Shown in pieces: positions 6,976-13,872 of a stretch of 19,153 nt of DNA. Every line of letters starts with the position of its first letter. Position 1 is the stretch's first letter. The stretch is taken from contig JAFGSP010000156.1 in NCBI GenBank assembly GCA_016934775.1, positions 1 through 19,153 of the forward strand, written 5' to 3'. A program made the position numbers and the translations under genes. Source of the DNA: Candidatus Woesearchaeota archaeon (GTDB taxonomy: Archaea; Nanobdellota; Nanobdellia; Woesearchaeales; GW2011-AR15). Under the pieces are notes generated by a model that worked only from the letters and a program-made list of their open reading frames with translations, made no database searches and had not been told where the DNA came from.

Positions 6976-7057
6976 GTATGCTCCCGTTCATCGCTACTAA
7001 AGTGCCGGCATCGGGAGCCCTGTTGACTAACTCTGTTGAGTTTCCGTTAGGAATCAT
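6965..7057 (-). CDS. Possible 30-residue microprotein
   Basis: A short frame begins at an ATG at 7057, ends at TAG at 6965-6967 and encodes MIPNGNSTELVNRAPDAG plus twelve more residues. A near-perfect Shine-Dalgarno, AGGAGGA at 7067-7073, sits 9 bases upstream, and a TATA-like box lies further up. The peptide is polar with no membrane segment or cysteine. The frame stays open upstream as far as 7162, so a longer product cannot be excluded. The competing explanation is a structured non-coding RNA, since the same bases form perfect hairpins. Low confidence. Confidence 0.3.
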   Translation of the reverse strand: MIPNGNSTELVNRAPDAGTLVAMNGSIQKS

Positions 7058-7103
7058 AAGACAGGTTCCTCCTATAGACACGTAAGTGCGCGGCAGTGGA
7101 GTA

Positions 7104-7118
7104 TTTATTAAAAATTTT
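7104..7118 (-). promoter_or_regulatory. TATA-like AT-rich box in the 6923-7154 gap
   Basis: Minus-strand AAAATTTTTAATAAA lies between the stop of the 1130-residue hydrolase gene and the structured region. It could be a promoter for the small RNA or microprotein, or the T-rich terminator of the hydrolase operon, or both. The sequence alone does not decide. Confidence 0.35.
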
Positions 7119-7154
7119 AAAAGCTTCTTTTTGGGAACTTGACTTATTCGGTCA

Positions 7155-10100
7155 TTATTTTTTCAACCCAAATTTCATGACAAGCGGCTGCTCCTGGTAT
7201 TTTCCGTCTATATATGCAAAAGTAGTCATATTAAGGTCAACGTCAAACCTGCAGTCTTTTGAAGAGCAATCATAAGTCCATAAGTAAGCAGAGGTTGATT
7301 CATCTATTATTGAATCTATGCACGCCCTGTCTCCCCATGCGCATTCATCCTCGATCCTGTTTGTCTTTTCCCAGAGCTTATCGAACACAGCTATATCAAA
7401 AGGATGCTCGACAGTAAATGAAGGATTAAGGTAATAATAGCCAAGAATGTCTCCTTTCATGACGCCTTCGGGTATTGTAGTGTCAGTAGCAGTAATTCCC
7501 TCTTCTCCTGTATCTATTGGCTCTACTCCATCAGTCCTTGTCACAAGAGGACACACTCTGTTCTCGTATTCTCCTATTACTCCGCTTGCATATGCAACAC
7601 CACCCACATCCCTACAACAATATTCTCTGCTGCCTCCACAGGTTCCATAAACATTCAAATCATATAATTCATAACAAGCCAATAACATAGCGTCATCCAG
7701 AGTTTTTCCCTGATGCAAATAACCTTTCACACCTGTGTTTGGCCCATCTCCGTAGTCTATGCCACCCATTACTGTACCTTCTCCTCTATTATAAGAGTAG
7801 ATGATTAGTTTCAGCATATCTCTATTTGATAGACCGAATTGAGACTGAAGAGATCCAAGACTATTCACCTTATTGCTCAAAATAGAAGCTGCCGCCAATA
7901 TATTATCATGGATCGCTTTTGGTGTATTCTCCTGGAGCCTACAGTCAGGATATTCAGCAGGACAGTCATCAACCTGGCACATACCTCCTACAATTGCCTG
8001 GTTACAGCCGTCAACAGGGCCACGACTGCTCTCAACATAGCATTTGGTCATGAAAAGCAAAGGAGTGTATCCTACTGATTTGAGATTCGGGTATTTCTCA
8101 AACGCCTCGACCATATAAGTTAAGAAGTAATTTTCATGATTAGGAAATCCAGCATCAGATATGCAATGGCTATAATACCTGTAAGCCTGAGAATCTACTC
8201 CTGCTGGTGTATAATCTCCCACTGTAAAATAAGCCATGTTATCATCAACACTGCAGCTCAAGGGTGATTTTGCCATCTGAACTGCATGCCCAGTAATCCC
8301 CTCTTTCCCCATAGGATACAACAGCACAAAAACTACTAAAAGCACAACAAACAAAGAGATTACGATAAAATTTTTTTTCTTGATATAATATATCCCAAGC
8401 CCAAGCAGAATTATCAAACCTACTATCACCATTCCCCAGACAATTGTCTCTGCTGTTGATCTTTGCTCTGGCTCCTCCCTAAGGTATTCAGTTATCTTTG
8501 CATCATCTCTTTTTGTTGCGTTTCTCAGACCGTTTGCCACAATCTCTTCTCTTGACATGTTCAGCTTCATTTTCTCTGTTTCTGAAAGAAACTCCGGCTG
8601 AATCTCATAAGGCAACAGGATGGACCTGCATTCTCCAAGGCAGCATACTCCTTTTTCAGCATAGAACTTGTCACCTGTGCATAGCTCATCTTCGCTGCAA
8701 TATATCCCGTTGAAATCTTCACAGGTAAAAGATTCTGTCTCAATAACCTCGTCATCTGCATCCAAAACTGTATCTGAATCCTCTTCTGCTGTCACCTTTC
8801 CTGTAATCAGATTTCTTCCAGAATTCTCAGGGCATACTCTCTTTGCACCAATATAATGCAGATTATATCTTCCCTGGCTGAGGTCTGCTATCTGGACAGG
8901 GTCTCCTGCATGTATAAATTTACATTCACCTGCATATATTCCTACATGAGAAACTGGAAAATTCCCATAGGTCTGTGAAAAAAATATAAGGTCTCCTTTC
9001 TGCAGCTTATCGCAATCCGGCCGTATGTCCTGCCACTTATCCCAGTCCTGCATCGGGTCATGGTCAACAGGCCGGCCGACATATTGGGCCTGCCAGTTTG
9101 CTGTTCTTACATCAATATAGAATTCATCTGTAGACTCTGCATAATCCTCCTTATTATACAAATTAGAATAGCGATTAAAGACCCATTGAGTGAATACTCC
9201 GCAATCAGTGGGGCATTTTCCTGTCTCTTTAATCATGTCTTCCCAATCTTTTTTAGTGCAGAAAGCATTTTCATATGCAAGAGCAGGACATTGGCCTGAA
9301 GCCGGCGGGTTGCTGTCTGTAGACCATAATCCTGCGCCAAGACAATAAGGATGATCAATGCCCTCCATTGCAATCTCAAGAATCCTTTCACCGCATGTCT
9401 CTCCGCTTTTCTTCACTTCATCAAGCTTTGCGCTGAACCTGTCCCACACTGTGCCCTGGGAAGTTGTAAGCTCGAAATCACATGGAAAATCATCGCTGTG
9501 GTCTATTGCTTTACAGAAATCATCATCAAATACTAAAAACCCTTCAAGATATCCAGGATCCAGGCATAATGGATTTATTGCATTTTTATACAGATTCTCA
9601 AGAGCCCTAATCTCAAAATGAAGATGAGCCCCTATTGAATTCCCTGAATTTCCGCTTTTTGCTATGACCTCTCCCTGCTCCACTGTATCTCCTTCAGTTA
9701 CAAGAATCGAACTCAGATGCCCATAAAGAGTCCAGTATTCTACATCATAATATTTGTGGCTTATTACTACCTTGTTTCCGTATCCTGACTTATCATATCC
9801 AGCAAAAACGACTGCTCCTCCTTCTACAGCATAAACGTCTGTCCCATACACTGCCACATAATCAATCCCGTTATGGTATTGGGGAGTCCCGCTGAAATAA
9901 GCTTTCCTATCCTCAAAACAAGACGTTACTCTCTGATTAAGGCTCACCGGAGGAATAAGATGCATTGATTCATAACCTTCACTATTATCTTCTCCAGCCA
10001 TCCCTTCTGCAAGTTTAAATTTATATTCTGGCAGCTCTTCTGCATTGCTCATCTCCTCAGGGATATCTGACCTAAGGAATAACCCGGTCTTGCCGATTAT

Positions 10101-10547
10101 CTTTGTAGTCCCTTCTCCTGAACTGACTGTAAGGTCATATTCAGGCAAGGGCATGGACACAGGAAAAGCAGAGAAAAAACCATGAAGATCATCTGATATT
10201 CTTCTCTTGATGATAGAACCCATCTGTGAAACATCAGGCACGCATGAAGAATTCCAGACAGCATATCCATTATCTAAATAACAATCACCCGGAAGCCCGC
10301 CAGAAGTGCTCACCAGCCTGTAGATCTCCTGGTTTACCATATGTTTTATAGCCTGATCAATATAGAATAAGGGAAGCTCCCCCTGTTCATATGTGTCTAA
10401 TAGCACAACCTGCTTCTCACCAATCTGATCAAATCTGGATGTCTTGCTATGCGCAACAAAAAATAGTGCAGGAAGTATCAGGAAGATAAAAAAAACAGTA
10501 AGCTGAAAAATGAAGTTACTGGCTTTTTTAGTCCTGATTAATTTCAT
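7155..10547 (-). CDS. Three-domain peptidoglycan hydrolase: M23 + NlpC/P60 + SLT transglycosylase
   Basis: A membrane-anchored protein of 1130 residues with three murein-cutting domains. After an N-terminal membrane anchor (about 13-32), an M23/LytM domain at about 205-330 has the zinc site HNGID (H225, D229) and HLH (H308, H310), plus H277 in YGHLS. An NlpC/P60 domain at about 385-572 has the nucleophile C449 in TDCGVFTQ, H534 in SHVGIYAG and H546 in FIHAG. A Cys-rich link (609-640) precedes two membrane helices (about 701-722 and 727-745). An SLT/lysozyme-like domain at about 785-960 has the catalytic E839 in YVESSRGP, GGMCQV, and YSYNRGEGTV at 917-926. Three membrane passes put the N- and C-terminal enzymes on the same outer face if the N-terminus is inside. 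The start overlaps the preceding gene by 4 bases (ATGA). The natural target would be bacterial murein, since archaea lack it. Confidence 0.9.
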   Translation of the reverse strand: MKLIRTKKASNFIFQLTVFFIFLILPALFFVAHSKTSRFDQIGEKQVVLLDTYEQGELPLFYIDQAIKHMVNQEIYRLVSTSGGLPGDCYLDNGYAVWNSSCVPDVSQMGSIIKRRISDDLHGFFSAFPVSMPLPEYDLTVSSGEGTTKIIGKTGLFLRSDIPEEMSNAEELPEYKFKLAEGMAGEDNSEGYESMHLIPPVSLNQRVTSCFEDRKAYFSGTPQYHNGIDYVAVYGTDVYAVEGGAVVFAGYDKSGYGNKVVISHKYYDVEYWTLYGHLSSILVTEGDTVEQGEVIAKSGNSGNSIGAHLHFEIRALENLYKNAINPLCLDPGYLEGFLVFDDDFCKAIDHSDDFPCDFELTTSQGTVWDRFSAKLDEVKKSGETCGERILEIAMEGIDHPYCLGAGLWSTDSNPPASGQCPALAYENAFCTKKDWEDMIKETGKCPTDCGVFTQWVFNRYSNLYNKEDYAESTDEFYIDVRTANWQAQYVGRPVDHDPMQDWDKWQDIRPDCDKLQKGDLIFFSQTYGNFPVSHVGIYAGECKFIHAGDPVQIADLSQGRYNLHYIGAKRVCPENSGRNLITGKVTAEEDSDTVLDADDEVIETESFTCEDFNGIYCSEDELCTGDKFYAEKGVCCLGECRSILLPYEIQPEFLSETEKMKLNMSREEIVANGLRNATKRDDAKITEYLREEPEQRSTAETIVWGMVIVGLIILLGLGIYYIKKKNFIVISLFVVLLVVFVLLYPMGKEGITGHAVQMAKSPLSCSVDDNMAYFTVGDYTPAGVDSQAYRYYSHCISDAGFPNHENYFLTYMVEAFEKYPNLKSVGYTPLLFMTKCYVESSRGPVDGCNQAIVGGMCQVDDCPAEYPDCRLQENTPKAIHDNILAAASILSNKVNSLGSLQSQFGLSNRDMLKLIIYSYNRGEGTVMGGIDYGDGPNTGVKGYLHQGKTLDDAMLLACYELYDLNVYGTCGGSREYCCRDVGGVAYASGVIGEYENRVCPLVTRTDGVEPIDTGEEGITATDTTIPEGVMKGDILGYYYLNPSFTVEHPFDIAVFDKLWEKTNRIEDECAWGDRACIDSIIDESTSAYLWTYDCSSKDCRFDVDLNMTTFAYIDGKYQEQPLVMKFGLKK

Positions 10548-11002
10548 TTTTTATAACCCCTGATGATCAATCTCACGTGTATTGATTTCGCAGAGTCCCC
10601 ATCTATATAGGGCAGATATGCCTTTGCATCGAGCAATTCATCTCCAGATACTGCACAGTCTTTCTCAACTATTATATCATTCTCAGCATATAATTCCCAG
10701 CATACTTCGTCTTTGTATATCTTGGAAAGAAGATAATCAATCTCCTCCACAAGATTCCCTTCTTTACCATTAGAATATGCCTCAACAACCTTGTCTGCCA
10801 TCTGGTTGTCTCCTATCTTTGCTCTCAGTATATTCATGAAAAGCTCATCATCTGATAATCCGGAAACTTTGCCGACAAGGCTGCTGTTCTTCTCCATAAG
10901 ATCATATTTGAGTATTGCTAACCAGATTATCATGCCCAATACCAAAATCACAACAGCAACAAGATCATACATAGAGACAACCTGGGCTCTTTTTCTAATC
11001 AT
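10544..11002 (-). CDS. Pilin-like membrane-anchored protein (152 aa)
   Basis: A single-pass protein with the cluster's shared N-terminus, MIRKRAQVVSMYDLVAVVIL: basic pair, Ala-Gln, then an acidic residue entering a hydrophobic helix (about 13-32). This resembles archaeal class III (type IV pilin-like) signal sequences. The outer domain (33-152) has LFMNILRAKI, common in style among DPANN pilin-like proteins. It also has two cysteines (VCWELY and KDCAVS) that could form a disulfide, and a beta-rich C-terminus. It overlaps the upstream gene by 8 bases and the downstream hydrolase gene by 4, so the three are translationally coupled. A structural partner or minor pseudopilin of the hydrolase is the likely role, by context only. 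Confidence 0.75.
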   Translation of the reverse strand: MIRKRAQVVSMYDLVAVVILVLGMIIWLAILKYDLMEKNSSLVGKVSGLSDDELFMNILRAKIGDNQMADKVVEAYSNGKEGNLVEEIDYLLSKIYKDEVCWELYAENDIIVEKDCAVSGDELLDAKAYLPYIDGDSAKSIHVRLIIRGYKK

Positions 11003-11507
11003 CCGGGCTCACCACATGTATCTTTATTACACCAGGAATAATGTCTTTTTCTGTCTTAATCTGGACAATCTTCCTGAAAACATCCCTGTCAAACCTCTCA
11101 AAAGCAGTATAAGGCGTCCACCTGTCATACCAATTTTCATTGATGTAGATGCTCCCCAAATCTTCCCCTGAAATTGATTCCAATTCAATCCTGGCTGCAA
11201 TCCTTGTGTTGTCAATCACCTTAAAAGCAGCATCAATAGTTTCCTGAGTAAATTTCTCTTTGTCAATTATCCCCGGATATACTCTGCCTGTATCAGGGTC
11301 CTGGTATGCCAGGGCGCCTGGAGAAATAATGATCCTGCTGGATATTATGTTACTGTTCACTCTCTGGGAATCCATTGCAGTAGAAGTCATGTTAACATTG
11401 ATATACATAAAGATAATAAAGAGTATAGCGATGTATGGCAGTCTTACAACTATGTGCCAGAGAATCTCATAAGCATCCCCTTTTTTCCCTAATCTTCTTT
11501 GTCTCAT
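10995..11507 (-). CDS. Pilin-like membrane-anchored protein (170 aa)
   Basis: A single-pass protein. The start RQRRLGKKGDAYEILWHIV again gives basic residues, Gly, and an acidic residue before the helix, which spans about 19-40. The outer domain includes SRIIISPGALAYQDPDTG and RVYPGIIDKEKF, a pattern I associate with small pseudopilin-like proteins of DPANN archaea, followed by a mixed alpha/beta region and IKIHVVSPDD at the end. It has no cysteines in the outer domain. It starts 2 bases after the stop of the glycosidase-domain gene and overlaps the next gene by 8 bases. Probably an assembly component rather than an enzyme; this is inference. Confidence 0.75.
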   Translation of the reverse strand: MRQRRLGKKGDAYEILWHIVVRLPYIAILFIIFMYINVNMTSTAMDSQRVNSNIISSRIIISPGALAYQDPDTGRVYPGIIDKEKFTQETIDAAFKVIDNTRIAARIELESISGEDLGSIYINENWYDRWTPYTAFERFDRDVFRKIVQIKTEKDIIPGVIKIHVVSPDD

Positions 11508-11509
11508 AT

Positions 11510-12802
11510 TCAGCTCTCTATCATTATGCCGAGTTGATTGGCAACTGTTCGCTCATCTGCTCCTTTTTCAGCAATGTCACCTGCAAATTTTCTCTCTCCA
11601 TTAACGATGATTGTGGATGACCCTCCCCCATCAAGATTAAGGATATCGCAGCCATTATCCTGGCAGGAGCATATCTTCTCTCCTGGTGCAATCTCAATAG
11701 TAGTCAGAAATTCCAGAAACTCAGATCCCCTTGCTGCATTCACTACTATCAGGAACATCTCATCATCTTCATTATCAACTGCCACAGCTGTTCTTGGACG
11801 ACGCTCTCTTTCCATCCACTCCGGAATGGTTGAAACTGGCTGGCATGCTTCTACCATAATAGGCACTCCTGATACTGCCTGCTTGATTTTCCTGCCTGTG
11901 ATAAGCTGGTCGACTTTGTCATAGCCCTGAGAATCAACAACATTGATTATTTCTATTGTGTCCTTTCCTTTATCATCTGTATAAACAAGGAATACTCCCG
12001 GAATAAGGTATATCTCAGATTTGGCATCCCAGTATACCTGCTCCACATAAAGATTTCCAGAACCTGCTGCAATCCCTCTTGGCAGATATCCTGCTTCATA
12101 GAAATTAGCATTTACTGCGGCACTATATTCCGCTCCCGAAAGTACTTCAGCCGCCCATATGCTTGTCTTTTTTCCTCCGGAACTCCATGAAGAAGTCATC
12201 TCTTTTCCGGGATCAGTCGCAATAACAATATCAGGATCTAAGGGAGCCTTGACAATGTAATAATCCATTGAGATGCCATCAATCTCTTTTGTGCCCTCAA
12301 AATATGAGAATTCTCCTTCTACGTTTTTATTGTCCTCCCCAGAAAGAACATCGCTTGTCCTGAGCACTGAAAAAGGCTCGATGGCTGTAGGAAACCTCCT
12401 GAAACCTAGTGGAATATATGCAATGACTTCATCTCCTGAATAATCTCCCAGAGGAAGAGATTCTATTGTCTTATATTCCATCTGGACATTGCTGTCCTCA
12501 ACAAAAAAATAAGTCTTCGCGACAAGATCATTATCAGATTTTCCAAAAACTTTTACCTTTGCCTCTTCAAAACCGATGGAGAAATCAAACCTGTTCTCAG
12601 GGTAGTAGTACAGCAGGCCATTCGGACTTCCATATATGCTATTGACAAGAAGAGCAATATCCTTTGCAAGGTGCTTCCTTTCTAAGGATGTGCTGGCATT
12701 CAGGTCTGTGATAACTGCAATCATGATTACAAGTATCACTGCCAGAAGAATAAAGTTGATAAGCCACCACTGTGTCTCATTGGTCTGGGCTTTCTTGGAC
12801 AT
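11510..12802 (-). CDS. Pilin-like anchor fused to phosphodiester glycosidase (NAGPA) domain
   Basis: A 430-residue surface enzyme candidate. Residues 1-130 form a pilin-like module: MSKKAQTNETQWWL, a membrane helix at about 13-33, then KDIALLVNSIYGSPNGLLYY, typical of these pilin-like proteins. Residues about 185-430 form a phosphodiester glycosidase domain, the family of the mammalian uncovering enzyme that removes GlcNAc from GlcNAc-phosphodiesters. Its motifs are NANFYEAGYLPRG (231-243), AVSGVPIMVE (309-318), RPRTAVAVD (335-343) and LNLDGGGSSTIIVNGE (388-403). It heads the operon that ends in the three-domain hydrolase, with a leaderless promoter 28 bases upstream. Bacterial and phage members act on sugar phosphates of envelope glycans. 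A substrate such as wall teichoic acid-like polymer is only a guess. Confidence 0.88.
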   Translation of the reverse strand: MSKKAQTNETQWWLINFILLAVILVIMIAVITDLNASTSLERKHLAKDIALLVNSIYGSPNGLLYYYPENRFDFSIGFEEAKVKVFGKSDNDLVAKTYFFVEDSNVQMEYKTIESLPLGDYSGDEVIAYIPLGFRRFPTAIEPFSVLRTSDVLSGEDNKNVEGEFSYFEGTKEIDGISMDYYIVKAPLDPDIVIATDPGKEMTSSWSSGGKKTSIWAAEVLSGAEYSAAVNANFYEAGYLPRGIAAGSGNLYVEQVYWDAKSEIYLIPGVFLVYTDDKGKDTIEIINVVDSQGYDKVDQLITGRKIKQAVSGVPIMVEACQPVSTIPEWMERERRPRTAVAVDNEDDEMFLIVVNAARGSEFLEFLTTIEIAPGEKICSCQDNGCDILNLDGGGSSTIIVNGERKFAGDIAEKGADERTVANQLGIMIES

Positions 12803-12825
12803 TATTAAACTATGACTGGTCTAAG

Positions 12826-12837
12826 TTTAAATATTTT
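12826..12837 (-). promoter_or_regulatory. TATA box of the glycosidase-hydrolase operon
   Basis: Minus-strand AAAATATTTAAA is centred about 28 bases before the ATG at 12802, as expected for a leaderless message. It separates the lower operon (12802 to 7155) from the upper one, which ends at 13012. Confidence 0.65.
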
Positions 12838-13011
12838 CTGGCGAGCCAGGAGCTATCCATAGAGTCTGCCTTGCGGACTAGGAGACAGATTTTTCCACAC
12901 ATACTCCCCTATTAATTGTGGGAGTTTGTGGGGAAAATTATTTTAGATTTAGACAGATCTGGCACATAAATCATAATTGTTGTTTTGTGCTTTTTGAAAT
13001 CATAACAAAAA
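12838..13011. other. Gene-free gap with dense hairpins
   Basis: This gap has several inverted repeats: CTGGC-GA-GCCAG (12838-12849), AGTCTGC-CTT-GCGGACT (near 12863-12879, folding better as plus-strand RNA because of a G-U pair), a long imperfect palindrome (12891-12937), and the perfect palindrome CAGATCTG (12954-12961). A minus-strand frame from the ATG at 12902 encodes a possible 30-residue peptide (MCGKICLLVRKADSMDSS and twelve more) that runs through the promoter and stops before 12802. It has no proper ribosome site. Small RNA, attenuator or remnant element are all possible. Confidence 0.4.
12891..12937. repeat. Long imperfect palindrome flanked by 8-base direct repeat
   Basis: TTTTCCACACATACTCCC (12891-12908) pairs with GGGAGTTTGTGGGGAAAA (12920-12937) with two mismatches in 18 positions and a short loop. 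The octamer AGACAGAT occurs immediately before it (12883-12890) and again shortly after it (12951-12958). This resembles a target duplication around a tiny inverted-repeat element, although the second copy is 13 bases from the palindrome's end. Confidence 0.5.
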
Positions 13012-13491
13012 TCACGTAACAGCTACTTTGACTTCCTCTACTGTCACTTTCCCTTCATTCAATGTAAACCTGTAATTGGCCGTGTCTGCTGTTGAGGTTA
13101 TGGCGAAATCCTCAATCATCAGCTTTTTTTTATCTATGACTACATCAAAATCAATGCAATCCAGGACATTCTTCTCATCACAGCCTTCTTTCTTGCAGAC
13201 GCAGATGCAGCTAAGCTCCTCATTACACTCAGAGGGCTTGAACTGGGAACTGATATTAAATCCGGCTATCATAGAATTCTTATCTACATAAACAGGTATT
13301 GTGTCTTCGTCATCTATATCTCTAAGGGTGTTGGCAATCCTTTGCATAGTATTATACGAGACTTCTCTCTGCTCACCGAATGCAAGGGTCGCCAGCTTTG
13401 AAATCAAAGGGATAAGAAACAGAATCAGCACAAGGACAAACACAATTATCTCTACAAGTGTCTTTGTCGTCAATTCTGATTTTTTTTGCAT
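13012..13491 (-). CDS. Pilin-like membrane-anchored Cys-rich protein (159 aa)
   Basis: A single-pass protein starting MQKKSELTTKTLVEIIVFVL, with the basic pair, Ser-Glu and an acidic residue at the edge of the hydrophobic helix (about 13-37). The outer region contains SYNTMQRIANTLRDIDDED (a helix), then a Cys cluster, CNEELSCICVCKKEGCDEKNVLDC, with six cysteines that could form disulfides, and a beta-rich C-terminus (ANYRFTLNEGKVTVEEVKV). It is the last gene of the upper operon and lies 46 bases after the preceding gene. No enzyme motif is recognised. It is likely a small structural or assembly subunit of the surface complex, judged by context. Confidence 0.72.
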   Translation of the reverse strand: MQKKSELTTKTLVEIIVFVLVLILFLIPLISKLATLAFGEQREVSYNTMQRIANTLRDIDDEDTIPVYVDKNSMIAGFNISSQFKPSECNEELSCICVCKKEGCDEKNVLDCIDFDVVIDKKKLMIEDFAITSTADTANYRFTLNEGKVTVEEVKVAVT

Positions 13492-13537
13492 TTTAGAACT
13501 TCATTTTTCAAGCCATACAAAACCGAGCAGTTGAGTA

Positions 13538-13846
13538 TCAACAGTCTGTGTCGACACTACATACCTTGCTATCATCTGTTTCCCACTCGCCGTCTTCACA
13601 GACACTGCAGTATCCGCTGAGCTTGTTGCATTTTGGAGGCTTGCCTTCGCACGAACCACCGAACATATTCCGGATATCCTCAATTATTCCCCCGCCTGAC
13701 TGCTTTGACTCTGTCTCTATGCCGAATATGCCGTCGATTGCCGGCCTGAATAATAAGTAAAATACTCCCAGCACAACTGCAAGTATGATAAGCGCGAGCA
13801 ATGCTTTGACTATGTTCTCCCAGGCAAGCTCTGCTTTTTTGTTCAT
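13538..13846 (-). CDS. Pilin-like protein with C-terminal Cys knot (102 aa)
   Basis: A small single-pass protein: MNKKAELAWENIVKALLALI, helix to about residue 33, a Gly-rich linker, then a Cys-rich tail (GGSCEGKPPKCNKLSGYC, SVCEDGEWE, VCSVDTDC) with seven cysteines. The Lys-Lys-Ala-Glu and Glu at the helix start fit the shared type IV pilin-like pattern. The start was set at the ATG at 13846 by similarity to its neighbours. In-frame ATGs at 13849 and 13855 are alternatives, and a GAGG motif precedes them. A TATA-like box lies inside the end of the upstream gene. The tail style is like the Cys knot encoded at the left end of the window. Function unknown. Confidence 0.7.
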   Translation of the reverse strand: MNKKAELAWENIVKALLALIILAVVLGVFYLLFRPAIDGIFGIETESKQSGGGIIEDIRNMFGGSCEGKPPKCNKLSGYCSVCEDGEWETDDSKVCSVDTDC

Positions 13847-13872
13847 CATTACCATTTCCTCAACCTAACTAA

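Larger units (their letters stand above)
6940..7085 (-). ncRNA. Candidate structured small RNA in the helicase/hydrolase gap
   Basis: A TATA-like stretch on the minus strand (7104-7118) predicts a transcript starting near 7085. The downstream sequence can fold. CCTGT and ACAGG bracket a perfect AACTC-AACA-GAGTT hairpin (near 7029-7042). Next comes GCTCCCG (7018-7012) pairing perfectly with CGGGAGC (6986-6980), whose loop holds the 8-base palindrome TGCCGGCA. A T-rich stretch follows. No C/D box, SRP or RNase P landmark was found. The same span also encodes a possible 30-residue peptide with a strong ribosome site, so it may be an mRNA instead. Confidence 0.3.

Noticed and set aside
6980..7085. 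tRNA, SRP RNA, RNase P RNA or C/D box RNA in the hairpin-rich gap
   Set aside because: No T-loop GTTCGA-type motif, no acceptor stem, no SRP or RNase P core motifs, and only a one-mismatch C-box-like GCGATGA without a matching D box.
10791..11171. 126-residue plus-strand frame
   Set aside because: It lies antisense to two coupled pilin-like genes and has shadow-type composition.
11538..11924. 128-residue plus-strand frame opposite the glycosidase domain
   Set aside because: It is antisense to the most conserved motifs of the NAGPA domain; no independent evidence.
13501..13683. 60-residue minus-strand frame overlapping the 102-residue Cys-rich gene
   Set aside because: It shares the same strand but another frame, lacks a start signal, and the overlapping frame has the pilin-like N-terminus and Cys pattern.
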